Assembly (NCBI RefSeq): GCF_013387495.1
Contig: NZ_JABZEE010000011.1
Location: forward strand, 62,001-126,000
DNA length: 64,000 nt
Origin: Streptomyces sp. PKU-EA00015
Lineage (GTDB): Bacteria; Actinomycetota; Actinomycetes; Streptomycetales; Streptomycetaceae
Direction: 5' to 3'
In this document: piece after piece, positions 16,238 through 24,328 of the stretch
Layout of the letters: every line of letters begins with the position of its first letter
How positions within the stretch are numbered: position 1 is the stretch's first letter
Translations under genes and position numbers: made by a program
Notes under the pieces: model-generated
The model's database searches: none
Told to the model about the DNA's origin: nothing
The model's input: only the letters and a program-made list of their open reading frames with translations

Positions 16238-17710
16238 TCACGTCTGGGCCATGTCCACGAAGCGCGAGTAGTGGCCCTGGAACGCCACCGTGATCGTGGC
16301 CGTCGGGCCGTTACGGTGCTTCGCCACGATCAGGTCCGCCTCGCCGGCGCGCGGGGACTCCTTCTCGTACGCGTCCTCGCGGTGCAACAGGATGACCATG
16401 TCGGCGTCCTGCTCGATCGAACCCGATTCGCGCAGGTCCGAGACCATCGGCTTCTTGTCGGTGCGCTGTTCGGGGCCACGGTTCAGCTGGGAGAGCGCGA
16501 TCACCGGGATCTCCAGCTCCTTGGCCAGGAGCTTGAGGTTTCGCGACATGTCCGAGACCTCCTGCTGGCGGCTCTCTGCGCGCTTGGAGCCGCCCGACTG
16601 CATCAGCTGGAGGTAGTCGATGACCACCAGCTTCAGGTCGTTGCGCTGCTTCAGGCGGCGGCACTTGGCACGGATCTCCATCATCGACAGGTTGGGCGAG
16701 TCGTCGATGTAGAGCGGGGCCTGGGAGACGTCGGGCATCCGGCGCGCCAGACGGGTCCAGTCCTCGTCCGTCATCGTCCCGGAGCGCATGTGGTGCAGCG
16801 CCACACGCGCCTCCGCCGACAGCAGACGCATCGCGATCTCGTTGCGCCCCATTTCGAGGGAGAAGATCACGCTGGGCAGGTTGTTCTTGATCGAGGCCGC
16901 ACGCGCGAAGTCCAGGGCCAGAGTCGACTTGCCCATCGCGGGACGGGCGGCGATGACGATCATCTGGCCCGGGTGCAGGCCGTTCGTCAGGGAGTCGAAG
17001 TCGGTGAAGCCCGTCGGCACACCGGTCATCTCACCGCTGCGCGAGCCGATCGCCTCGATCTCGTCGAGAGCGCCCTCCATGATGTCGCCGAGCGGCAGGT
17101 AGTCCTCACTGGTCCGCTGCTCGGTGACGGCGTAGATCTCGGCCTGGGCGGAGTTGACGATCTCGTCGACGTCGCCGTCGGCCGCGTATCCCATCTGCGT
17201 GATCTTGGTGCCGGCCTCCACGAGCCTGCGCAGCACTGCCCGCTCGTGGACGATCTCCGCGTAGTACGACGCGTTGGCGGCGGTCGGCACCGACTGGACC
17301 AGCGTGTGCAGATACGGGGCCCCGCCGACGCGGGTGATCTCACCACGCTTGACCAGCTCGGCCGCGACCGTGATCGGGTCGGCCGGCTCACCCTTGGCGT
17401 AGAGGTCGAGGATCGCCTGGAAGACGGTCTCGTGTGCCGGCCGGTAGAAGTCGTGACCCTTGATGATCTCGACCACGTCGGCGATGGCGTCCTTCGACAG
17501 CAGCATGCCGCCGAGGACGGACTGCTCGGCGTCCAGGTCCTGCGGAGGCACTCGCTCGAAACCTGGACCGCTGTCCCAGCCGGTGCTCTCCCGGCCACGG
17601 TCGTGCTGGTCATCACGGCGGGTGTCGCTGCCGCGGCGGCGGGAGGCGGGAAGCCGGTCCCCGGGACTGTCGGCCGCCCACGGGTCGTCCAAGGGCTCGG
17701 AAATGCTCAC
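16238..17710 (-). CDS. dnaB: Replicative DNA helicase DnaB
   Basis: Hexameric 5'-3' helicase that unwinds the fork at oriC. The product is 490 residues, the length known for Streptomyces DnaB, with no intein insertion. It has an N-terminal domain (PPQDLDAEQSVLGGMLLSKD), then a RecA-like ATPase with Walker A ARPAMGKSTLALDFA, Walker B LKLVVIDYLQLM, and the C-terminal RNGPTATITVAF with arginine finger region. The GTG at 17710 was chosen because GGAGGAGG lies just upstream; the frame is open to 18100, but that part covers DnaA boxes and has no homology. A DnaA-box cluster lies 150-240 bp upstream. Confidence 0.97.
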   Translation of the reverse strand: MSISEPLDDPWAADSPGDRLPASRRRGSDTRRDDQHDRGRESTGWDSGPGFERVPPQDLDAEQSVLGGMLLSKDAIADVVEIIKGHDFYRPAHETVFQAILDLYAKGEPADPITVAAELVKRGEITRVGGAPYLHTLVQSVPTAANASYYAEIVHERAVLRRLVEAGTKITQMGYAADGDVDEIVNSAQAEIYAVTEQRTSEDYLPLGDIMEGALDEIEAIGSRSGEMTGVPTGFTDFDSLTNGLHPGQMIVIAARPAMGKSTLALDFARAASIKNNLPSVIFSLEMGRNEIAMRLLSAEARVALHHMRSGTMTDEDWTRLARRMPDVSQAPLYIDDSPNLSMMEIRAKCRRLKQRNDLKLVVIDYLQLMQSGGSKRAESRQQEVSDMSRNLKLLAKELEIPVIALSQLNRGPEQRTDKKPMVSDLRESGSIEQDADMVILLHREDAYEKESPRAGEADLIVAKHRNGPTATITVAFQGHYSRFVDMAQT

Positions 17711-17859
17711 CCGCGGCCACCTCCTCCCGTCCGCTCCGCGGACCTTTGCCGTGGCACTCTTTCTACGGCACGACACTGACAAGACGTGTCGCCTGACTCC
17801 GCTTGCGCGCGTCGGGCGACGGTCCACGGTAGGCCCGGCGGCACCGTCAGCCAATCTGG

Positions 17860-17948
17860 TTATCCACAGGCCCTGTGGACGAGGGACCAGATGCTGTGGA
17901 GAAGTCTTCGGAACCTGTGCACGGACCGGGGGACAGCACTGTGGACAA
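17860..17948. promoter_or_regulatory. Cluster of DnaA boxes upstream of dnaB
   Basis: Within 89 bp there are TTATCCACA (17860-17868, E. coli-type consensus), TCGTCCACA on the minus strand (17874-17882), TTCTCCACA on the minus strand (17895-17903) and a perfect Streptomyces-type TTGTCCACA on the minus strand (17940-17948). Weaker TGTGG-containing elements follow at about 18003 and 18112. They fall in the 419-bp divergent dnaB/MATE spacer, about 33 kb from oriC. Confidence 0.7.
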
Positions 17949-18129
17949 ACTCGTAGCCGCCTCACCACATGGCCTCTGAGCTGCTCGTTTTCCATCCACC
18001 GGCTGTGGGGGAGAAAAACTTTCCGCACCGGTCCAAGATCAGAACAAAGCGTGCACCGGGTGATGCCCAAGCCCTGGCGAAGTAAGGGCCACTCTGGCAT
18101 TGCATCTCTTACCTGTGGAAGATTAGATT

Positions 18130-19473
18130 GTGCCCATGCCCCAGGCCTCCGTGACCCCCAAGGCGCGCCGTCGACGCCACGACCGAGAGATCATCGCGCT
18201 CGCCGTCCCCGCCTTCGGCGCACTGGTCGCCGAGCCCCTGTTCGTGATCGTCGACAGCGCCATCGTGGGCCACCTCGGCACGCCCCAGCTCGCCGGTCTC
18301 GGCGTCGCGGCAGCCCTGCTCATGACGGCCGTCAGTGTCTTCGTGTTCCTGGCCTACGCCACCACCGCCGCCGTGGCCCGCCGTGTCGGCGCAGGCGACC
18401 TCCCCTCGGCCATCCGCCAGGGGATGGACGGCATCTGGCTCGCGCTCTTCCTCGGTGTCGCCGTCATCGCGGTGACCCTCCCGACCGCCCCCTGGCTCGT
18501 GGATCTCTTCGGCGCATCCGAGACGGCGGCACCGCATGCGATCACCTATCTGCGCATCTCCAGCCTCGGCATACCGGCCATGCTGATCGTCCTCGCGGCG
18601 ACCGGCGTCCTGCGAGGTCTCCAGGACACGCGGACACCGCTCTACGTGGCCATCGGCGGATTCACGGCCAACGCAGCACTGAACGCAGGGCTGGTGTACG
18701 GCGCCGGGCTGGGCATTGCCGGCTCCGCATGGGGCACCGTCGCCGCCCAGTGCGGCATGGCCGCCGCCTATCTCGTCGTCGTCGTGCGCGGAGCCCGCAA
18801 GCACGGTTCCTCACTGCGCCCCGACGCGGCCGGGATCAGGGCGAGTGCCCAGGCCGGCGTCCCTCTCCTGGTCCGCACCCTCTCGCTGCGTGCGGTCCTG
18901 ATGATCGCCACCGCTGTGGCTGCTCGCCTCGGCGACACGGACATCGCCGCACACCAGATCGTTCTGTCCCTCTGGAGCCTGCTGGCCTTCGCCCTCGATG
19001 CCATCGCGATCGCCGGGCAGGCCATCATCGGGCGCTACCTCGGTGCGAACGATGCCGAGGGAGCACGGCAGGCCTGCCGCCGCATGGTGGAGTGGGGAAT
19101 CGCCGCGGGCGTGGTCCTGGGCGTCCTGGTCGTGGTCTCACGCCCGCTGTTCATCCCTCTGTTCACCGGGGATCAGGCAGTCCGGGACACGCTTCTTCCC
19201 GCGCTTCTCGTCGTAGCCGTGTCCCAGCCGATCGCGGGAGTCGTCTTCGTCCTGGATGGAGTGCTCATGGGTGCGGGGGACGGCCCGTATCTCGCCTGGG
19301 CCATGCTCGTGACCCTCGCGGTGTTCGCGCCGGTCGCCCTGCTGGTGCCCTCCGTCGGCGGTGGCCTGACCGCGCTGTGGTGCGCCATGACACTGATGAT
19401 GACCGTGCGGCTCCTGACACTGTGGTGGCGAGCCCGGTCCGGACGCTGGATCGTGACCGGCGCGACGCGCTGA
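18130..19473 (+). CDS. MATE family efflux transporter (DinF-like)
   Basis: A 447-residue membrane protein with twelve hydrophobic segments in two pseudo-repeats. The family signature is seen as AEPLFVIVDSAIVGHLGTPQ, with a matching second-half motif AHQIVLSLWSLLAFALDAIA followed by IAGQAIIG. MATE proteins export cationic drugs or metabolites driven by Na+ or H+. It belongs to the DinF-like branch by overall look. The start is GTG 18130, six bases before an in-frame ATG at 18136. It is transcribed away from dnaB, so it shares the DnaA-box-containing spacer. Confidence 0.92.
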   Translation: MPMPQASVTPKARRRRHDREIIALAVPAFGALVAEPLFVIVDSAIVGHLGTPQLAGLGVAAALLMTAVSVFVFLAYATTAAVARRVGAGDLPSAIRQGMDGIWLALFLGVAVIAVTLPTAPWLVDLFGASETAAPHAITYLRISSLGIPAMLIVLAATGVLRGLQDTRTPLYVAIGGFTANAALNAGLVYGAGLGIAGSAWGTVAAQCGMAAAYLVVVVRGARKHGSSLRPDAAGIRASAQAGVPLLVRTLSLRAVLMIATAVAARLGDTDIAAHQIVLSLWSLLAFALDAIAIAGQAIIGRYLGANDAEGARQACRRMVEWGIAAGVVLGVLVVVSRPLFIPLFTGDQAVRDTLLPALLVVAVSQPIAGVVFVLDGVLMGAGDGPYLAWAMLVTLAVFAPVALLVPSVGGGLTALWCAMTLMMTVRLLTLWWRARSGRWIVTGATR

Positions 19474-19474
19474 C

Positions 19475-19488
19475 GTTTCACGTGAAAC
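19475..19488. promoter_or_regulatory. parS: parS site (ParB binding)
   Basis: Perfect GTTTCACGTGAAAC directly after the MATE stop codon. The symmetry extends to a 20-bp perfect palindrome (19472-19491). Confidence 0.95.
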
Positions 19489-19557
19489 GTCCGGTAGAGC
19501 ACGCAGCACCGTGCAGCGGACGAACCGTGATCGCAGCGCGCCGGACCAACAGAAGGA

Positions 19558-19577
19558 CCGCACCCCGAGGGGTGCGG
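19558..19577 (-). terminator. Terminator of the rpsF-ssb-rpsR-rplI operon
   Basis: CCGCACCCC and GGGGTGCGG form a 9-bp perfect stem with a 2-nt loop, about 30 bp after the rplI stop codon on the minus strand. Confidence 0.8.
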
Positions 19578-19607
19578 CCCTTCCTACCGCTCAGTCGAGC
19601 GCGCTGA

Positions 19608-20054
19608 TCAGGCGGCGACAACCTCGACGCCGAGCTGCGCGGCAACCTCGGGGTGCAGACGCACGGACACCTGGTGCGAGCCCAGGGTCTTGATCGGCGC
19701 ACCGAGCTCGACGCGACGCTTGTCGACCTCCGGACCACCGGCAGCCTTGATCGCCGAAGCGATGTCGGCCGGGGTGACGGAACCGAACAGGCGGCCGGCC
19801 TCGCCGGAGCGAACGGCCAGGCGCACCTTCACGGCCTCGAGCTGACCCTTGACGGAGTTCGCCTGCTCGATGGTCGCGATCTCGTGGATCTTGCGGGCGC
19901 GGCGGATCTGCGCCACGTCCTTCTCGCCACCCTTGGTCCAGCGGATCGCGAAACCGCGCGGGACCAGGTAGTTGCGAGCGTAGCCGTCCTTGACGTCTAC
20001 GACGTCGCCGGCGGCACCGAGGCCGGAGACCTCGTGGGTGAGGATGATCTTCAT
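19608..20054 (-). CDS. rplI: 50S ribosomal protein L9
   Basis: A 148-residue two-domain ribosomal protein. The N-terminal rRNA-binding domain begins [20 protein letters not shown] and contains [13 protein letters not shown], the L9 signature. A long linking helix follows, then a C-terminal domain ending in [16 protein letters not shown]9 binds 23S rRNA near the L1 stalk. It is the last gene of the leftward rpsF-ssb-rpsR-rplI operon, 18 bp after rpsR. Confidence 0.98.
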   Translation of the reverse strand: MKIILTHEVSGLGAAGDVVDVKDGYARNYLVPRGFAIRWTKGGEKDVAQIRRARKIHEIATIEQANSVKGQLEAVKVRLAVRSGEAGRLFGSVTPADIASAIKAAGGPEVDKRRVELGAPIKTLGSHQVSVRLHPEVAAQLGVEVVAA

Positions 20055-20072
20055 ATCTCGGTCACCCTTCCC

Positions 20073-20309
20073 TTATCGCGCGGTGGACGTGTAGGGCAGC
20101 AGCGCCATCTCACGGCTGTTCTTGACGGCCGTGGCGACGTCACGCTGGTGCTGCGTGCAGTTGCCGGTCACGCGGCGGGCACGGATCTTGCCGCGGTCGG
20201 AAATGAACTTCCGCAGCATGTTCGTGTCCTTGTAGTCCACGTACACGGTCTTGTCCTTGCAGAACGCGCAGACCTTCTTCTTAGGCTTGCGCACAGGCGG
20301 CTTCGCCAT
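20073..20309 (-). CDS. rpsR: 30S ribosomal protein S18 (zinc-ribbon type)
   Basis: A 78-residue S18. It carries VCAFC near the N-terminus and NCTQHQR later, so the metal-binding residues of the Zn-containing (C+) form are kept. Streptomyces usually encode a second, Zn-independent S18 elsewhere under Zur control, and the copy in the ssb operon is the C+ one, as seen here. AGGAG precedes the ATG. It sits between ssb and rplI. Confidence 0.97.
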   Translation of the reverse strand: MAKPPVRKPKKKVCAFCKDKTVYVDYKDTNMLRKFISDRGKIRARRVTGNCTQHQRDVATAVKNSREMALLPYTSTAR

Positions 20310-20352
20310 GGTGATTCTCCTGTGTGATCAAGAAGTGGGGGTACGAGCTGCC

Positions 20353-20946
20353 CTAGAAGGGAGGCTCGTCCGAGTAGCCGCCGCCGGAACCGCCGGAACC
20401 GCCGGAGCTTCCGCCCCAGCCGCCGCCCCCGCCCTGCTGGCCGCCGCCGGCCGGCGCGCTGGTGGCCCAGGGGTCGTCGGCGGGTGCACCGCCGCCGCCC
20501 TGCTGCTGACCACCACTGGGGCCGCCGCCCCAGCTGCCGCCGCCCTGCTGACCGCCGCCGTAACCGCCCTGGCCGCCGCGACCGGTGGTCTTGGTGACCT
20601 TGGCCGTGGCGTTCTTGAGGCTGGGGCCGACTTCCTCGACGTCCAGCTCGAAGACCGTGCGCTTGACGCCCTCGCGGTCCTCGTAGGACCGCTGCTTCAG
20701 GCGGCCCTGCACGACGACGCGCATGCCGCGCTGGAGCGACTCGGCGACGTTCTCCGCCGCCTGCCGCCAGACCGAGCAGGTCAGGAACAGGCTCTCGCCG
20801 TCCTTCCACTCGTTGGTCTGCCGGTCGAAGGTGCGGGGAGTGGACGCGACGCGGAACTTCGCGACCGCCGCACCGGACGGGGTGAAGCGCAGCTCGGGGT
20901 CGTCGACGAGATTGCCGACGACCGTGATGACGGTCTCGCCTGCCAT
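20353..20946 (-). CDS. ssb: Single-stranded DNA-binding protein
   Basis: A 197-residue SSB. The OB fold occupies residues 1 to about 110 ([40 protein letters not shown]). A long Gly/Gln-rich flexible linker follows (about 120-190), and the acidic tip ends DEPPF, the partner-docking tail. It coats ssDNA at the fork and recruits replication and repair proteins. Its operon with rpsF and rpsR marks it as the main, essential SsbA-type protein. GAGAGG precedes the ATG. Confidence 0.97.
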   Translation of the reverse strand: MAGETVITVVGNLVDDPELRFTPSGAAVAKFRVASTPRTFDRQTNEWKDGESLFLTCSVWRQAAENVAESLQRGMRVVVQGRLKQRSYEDREGVKRTVFELDVEEVGPSLKNATAKVTKTTGRGGQGGYGGGQQGGGSWGGGPSGGQQQGGGGAPADDPWATSAPAGGGQQGGGGGWGGSSGGSGGSGGGYSDEPPF

Positions 20947-21021
20947 TGGGGGAACCTCTCGGCGGGGATTGCTTCTGGCTGCTTGCTGCTACTCGAACCC
21001 GATGACCTCTGAGCTAGGTGC

Positions 21022-21312
21022 TCAGTGGGTCTCGGGACGGAGGACCTTGGTCCGGAGGACCGACTCGTTCAGGTTCATCTGGCGGTCGAGCTCCTTGACG
21101 ACCGCAGGCTCGGCCTGCAGGTCGATGACCGAGTAGATGCCCTCGGGCTTCTTCTTGATCTCGTAAGCGAGACGACGACGGCCCCAGGTGTCGACCTTCT
21201 CCACCTTTCCGTTGCCCTCACGGACGACGGAGAGGAAGTTCTCGATCAGCGGGGAGACAGCGCGCTCCTCGAGATCGGGGTCGAGGATGACCATCACCTC
21301 GTAGTGACGCAT
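21022..21312 (-). CDS. rpsF: 30S ribosomal protein S6
   Basis: A 96-residue S6, beginning [19 protein letters not shown] and containing [20 protein letters not shown], the family hallmark. It binds 16S rRNA together with S18. ATG 21312 was chosen over upstream in-frame starts because AAAGGAGGTGG, a near-perfect Shine-Dalgarno, sits 7 nt before it. It is the first gene of the operon. A small hairpin (21341-21359, stem GCCACGG) lies in its leader. Confidence 0.97.
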   Translation of the reverse strand: MRHYEVMVILDPDLEERAVSPLIENFLSVVREGNGKVEKVDTWGRRRLAYEIKKKPEGIYSVIDLQAEPAVVKELDRQMNLNESVLRTKVLRPETH

Positions 21313-21340
21313 GTGGAACCCACCTCCTTTGGACTCAGCG

Positions 21341-21359
21341 GCCACGGTCGTTCCGTGGC
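21341..21359 (-). promoter_or_regulatory. Leader hairpin upstream of rpsF
   Basis: GCCACGG-AACGA-CCGTGGC on the minus strand, about 20 nt upstream of the rpsF Shine-Dalgarno. It could be part of an autoregulatory leader recognised by S6:S18, but the known motif cannot be confirmed by eye. Confidence 0.35.
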
Positions 21360-21583
21360 AGGAGGGTCGTGATGCGTGAGCAACGGTATCGGCCGCCACT
21401 GACAATCCCCGCTCGACGAGAGGCGATCGTGTCCTGGCCAGGGCAGACACCGGTGCAGACCGTACAGAGTACCTGCACACCGGCTTCCGGTTGAAATCCG
21501 GTGGCGGATGGCCCCAATCTGTACGCATCGGGTGCGCGCGGCGCTACGATGCGCCGCCTTCCGGCACAGCCAGGAGGTGCCTC

Positions 21584-21898
21584 ATGGCACATGCAATGCG
21601 ACGTCAGTCCCCCGCCTCTCTCCTCGCCACGGACGGCAAGCCACATCCGCTTCAGGACACCCTGATGGCGGTGACGCTGGTGCTCGGTGCCATCGCGTTC
21701 ATCACGGCGATGTTCCACCACCTCCACCTGCTGAGTTCGTGGACGGGCCTTGTCGGAATCGTCACGGGCGCGTACGGCCAGTTCATCTCGGCGACCACGC
21801 GCGAGCGGTTCCTGCTGATCATCGGTCTCGGAGCGTCGGCCGTGGGCTTCTTCCTCGGCATGGCGCACGGCGGCCTCTTCGGCGGAGTCCTCGGCTGA
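21584..21898 (+). CDS. Small membrane protein, function unknown
   Basis: A 104-residue protein with three hydrophobic segments (LMAVTLVLGAIAFITAMF, GLVGIVTGAYGQFI, LLIIGLGASAVGFFLGMAHG). The ATG at 21584 is preceded by AGGAGG. It is divergent from rpsF and followed by a terminator. I do not recognise a named family. It is probably a conserved Streptomyces membrane protein. Confidence 0.78.
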   Translation: MAHAMRRQSPASLLATDGKPHPLQDTLMAVTLVLGAIAFITAMFHHLHLLSSWTGLVGIVTGAYGQFISATTRERFLLIIGLGASAVGFFLGMAHGGLFGGVLG

Positions 21899-21913
21899 CG
21901 CACAGCGCATCGG

Positions 21914-21937
21914 GAGCGGGCCGCGACCGGCCCGCTC
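21914..21937 (+). terminator. Terminator hairpin upstream of femX
   Basis: A 9-bp stem (GAGCGGGCC / GGCCCGCTC) with a 6-nt loop, followed by TTGC, just after the small membrane-protein gene. Confidence 0.75.
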
Positions 21938-22039
21938 TTGCGTACAGCCATTCGGAGCGCCTCCTCGGACCAGTAGGCTTCGGCGCGAGAGCCGGAGCCC
22001 CTGTACCCATGGGGACACACCTGCCGAGGAGCGCCCCGC

Positions 22040-23158
22040 ATGAGCCTGACCCTGAGGACCATCAGCCGTGAGCAGCATCTGGCCTACATCCAGAGCCTGC
22101 CCTCGGCGAGTCACTGCCAGGTCCCGGCGTGGGCGGACGTGAAGACCGAGTGGCGCTCGGAGAACCTGGGCTGGTTCGACAAGAACGGCGACCTTGTCGG
22201 CGTCGGCCTGGTGCTCTACCGCCAGCTGCCCAAGATCAAGCGGTATCTCGCGTACCTCCCCGAGGGCCCGGTCATCAACTGGTACGCCCCGAACCTGGAC
22301 GACTGGCTGCAGCCGATGCTGGCGCACCTCAAGAACCAGGGCGCCTTCTCCGTCAAGATGGGGCCGCCCGTCGTCATCCGCCGCTGGGACGCTCCCGCGA
22401 TCAAGGCCGGCATCCAGGACCCCGACGTCAAGCGCCTGCGTGATGTCGAGGCCACGCACATCGAGCCCCGGGCCTTCGAGGTCGCCGACCGGCTGCGCAA
22501 GATGGGCTGGCAGCAGGGCGAGGACGGCGGAGCCGGCTTCGGTGACGTGCAGCCGCGGTACGTCTATCAGGTGCCCCTGGCCAACCGGTCGCTGGACGAC
22601 GTCCTCAAGGGCTTCAACCAGCTGTGGCGCCGCAACATCAAGAAGGCCGAGAAGGCCGGTGTCGAGGTGGTCCAGGGCCGCTACGAGGACCTCGCCGAGT
22701 GGCAGCGCCTGTACGAGATCACCGCCGAGCGCGACCGTTTCCGGCCGCGGCCGCTGTCGTACTTCCAGCGCATGTGGACCGTTCTCAACAACGAGGACCC
22801 CAACCGCATGCGTCTGTACTTCGCGCGGCACAACGGCGTGAACCTGTCCGCGGCGACCATGCTCGTCGTCGGCGGACACGTCTGGTACTCCTACGGAGCG
22901 TCCGACAACATCGGGCGCGAGGTCCGGCCCTCGAACGCGATGCAGTGGCGGATGCTGCGCGACGCCTACGCCATGGGTGCCACCGTCTACGACCTCCGGG
23001 GCATCAGCGACTCGCTCGACGAGACGGACCACCTCTTCGGCCTGATCCAGTTCAAGGTCGGCACCGGTGGCGAGGCCGTCGAGTACGTCGGCGAGTGGGA
23101 CTTCCCGCTGAACAAGCTGCTCCACAAGGCGCTGGACATCTACATGTCGCGCCGCTGA
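22040..23158 (+). CDS. femX: FemX-type peptidoglycan interpeptide bridge aminoacyltransferase
   Basis: A 372-residue FemAB/GNAT-superfamily enzyme that adds the bridge amino acid (glycine in Streptomyces) to lipid II using aminoacyl-tRNA. Both GNAT lobes are seen, with LNRSLDD-type spacing and the FemABX region FNQLWRRNIKKAEKAGVEVV followed by YEDLAEWQRLYEITAERDRF. GATVYDLRGISD near the C-terminus is also typical. The genomic place, between rpsF/dnaB and a class A PBP, matches Streptomyces femX. It is followed 50-90 bp later by a racemase-like gene in the same direction. Confidence 0.93.
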   Translation: MSLTLRTISREQHLAYIQSLPSASHCQVPAWADVKTEWRSENLGWFDKNGDLVGVGLVLYRQLPKIKRYLAYLPEGPVINWYAPNLDDWLQPMLAHLKNQGAFSVKMGPPVVIRRWDAPAIKAGIQDPDVKRLRDVEATHIEPRAFEVADRLRKMGWQQGEDGGAGFGDVQPRYVYQVPLANRSLDDVLKGFNQLWRRNIKKAEKAGVEVVQGRYEDLAEWQRLYEITAERDRFRPRPLSYFQRMWTVLNNEDPNRMRLYFARHNGVNLSAATMLVVGGHVWYSYGASDNIGREVRPSNAMQWRMLRDAYAMGATVYDLRGISDSLDETDHLFGLIQFKVGTGGEAVEYVGEWDFPLNKLLHKALDIYMSRR

Positions 23159-23252
23159 GGACGCCGCCGACCGCTCCGGCGGCGCGAAGGACTCCGTAGT
23201 CTCGTACATGTCTTTGCTACACCGCAGCCACCAGAAAGGTTCCGGGCCGGTC

Positions 23253-24284
23253 ATGGCGCTCTCCCTCTACGTCGACATCGCGCGCTGGCGGGCGCACCAG
23301 AAGTCCGTGATCGACCAGTTCCCGGGACTGGTCCCGGTCTGCAAGGGCAACGGCTACGGCTTCGGCCACGAGCGCCTCTCCGACGAGGCGGCCCGCTTCG
23401 GCGCCGACATGCTCGCGGTCGGCACGACGTACGAGGCTGCGCGGATCAAGGACTGGTTCGGCGGCGACCTGCTGGTCCTCACACCGTTCCGGCGCGGTGA
23501 GGAGCCGGTGCCGCTGCCCGACCGGGTGATCCGTTCGGTGTCCTCGGTGGACGGTGTGCACGCCCTGGTCGGGGCGCGGGTCGTCATCGAGTGCATGAGC
23601 TCGATGAAGCGTCACGGCATCACCGAGCAGGAGCTCGGCCAACTGCACGCCGCGATCGAGGACGTGCGGCTCGAGGGCTTCGCGCTCCACCTGCCGCTGG
23701 ACCGCACGGACGGCTCCGACGCCGTCGAGGAGGTCATCGGCTGGATGGACCGGCTGCGTGCCGCCCGTCTGCCGTTGCACACGATGTTCGTCAGCCACCT
23801 GCGGTCGGACGAACAGGCGCGGCTGCAGCAGCAGTTCCCGCAGACCCGGTTCCGCGCCCGGATCGGCACCCGTCTGTGGCTCGGCGACCACGAGGCGACG
23901 GAGTACCGCGGGGCGGTCCTGGACGTGACCCGCGTGTCCAAGGGGGACCGTTTCGGCTACCGGCAGCAGAAGGCCGCGTCCGACGGCTGGCTCGTCGTCG
24001 TCGCCGGCGGCACGTCGCACGGCGTGGGGCTGGAGGCGCCCAAGGCGATGCACGGCGTGATGCCGCGCGCCAAGGGCGTGGCCCGTGCCGGTCTCGCGAC
24101 GGTCAACCGCAATCTGTCGCCGTTCGTGTGGGCGGGCAAGCAGCGCTGGTTCGCCGAACCGCCGCACATGCAGGTGTCGATCCTGTTCGTGCCCGCTGAC
24201 GCCGACGAACCCAGGGTCGGTGACGAGCTCGTCGCCCACCTGCGGCACACGACCACGCAGTTCGACCGCCTCGTCGACCGGTAG
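23253..24284 (+). CDS. Alanine-racemase-like PLP protein
   Basis: A 343-residue protein with an alanine racemase fold. The PLP lysine is in VPVCKGNGYGFG, corresponding to the VKANAYGHG motif. Later come FRARIGTRLWLGD and KGDRFGYRQQ from the barrel end and the C-terminal domain. Several positions depart from canonical Alr, including the region of the second catalytic Tyr, so it may act on another substrate or bind PLP without being the housekeeping racemase. ATG 23253 is preferred; ATG 23208 in frame would add 15 residues. Its place after femX suggests a role in wall precursor or bridge amino-acid supply, which is inference. Confidence 0.8.
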   Translation: MALSLYVDIARWRAHQKSVIDQFPGLVPVCKGNGYGFGHERLSDEAARFGADMLAVGTTYEAARIKDWFGGDLLVLTPFRRGEEPVPLPDRVIRSVSSVDGVHALVGARVVIECMSSMKRHGITEQELGQLHAAIEDVRLEGFALHLPLDRTDGSDAVEEVIGWMDRLRAARLPLHTMFVSHLRSDEQARLQQQFPQTRFRARIGTRLWLGDHEATEYRGAVLDVTRVSKGDRFGYRQQKAASDGWLVVVAGGTSHGVGLEAPKAMHGVMPRAKGVARAGLATVNRNLSPFVWAGKQRWFAEPPHMQVSILFVPADADEPRVGDELVAHLRHTTTQFDRLVDR

Positions 24285-24328
24285 GACGCGCGGCACTGTC
24301 CTGGCCGCCCGCGGATCCCGCGAGGCCG

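Noticed and set aside
16238..17710. Possible intein in DnaB (common in mycobacterial and other DnaB proteins)
   Set aside because: The helicase reads continuously through Walker A and the other motifs with normal total length; no splicing-domain sequence is present. The same applies to GyrB and GyrA.
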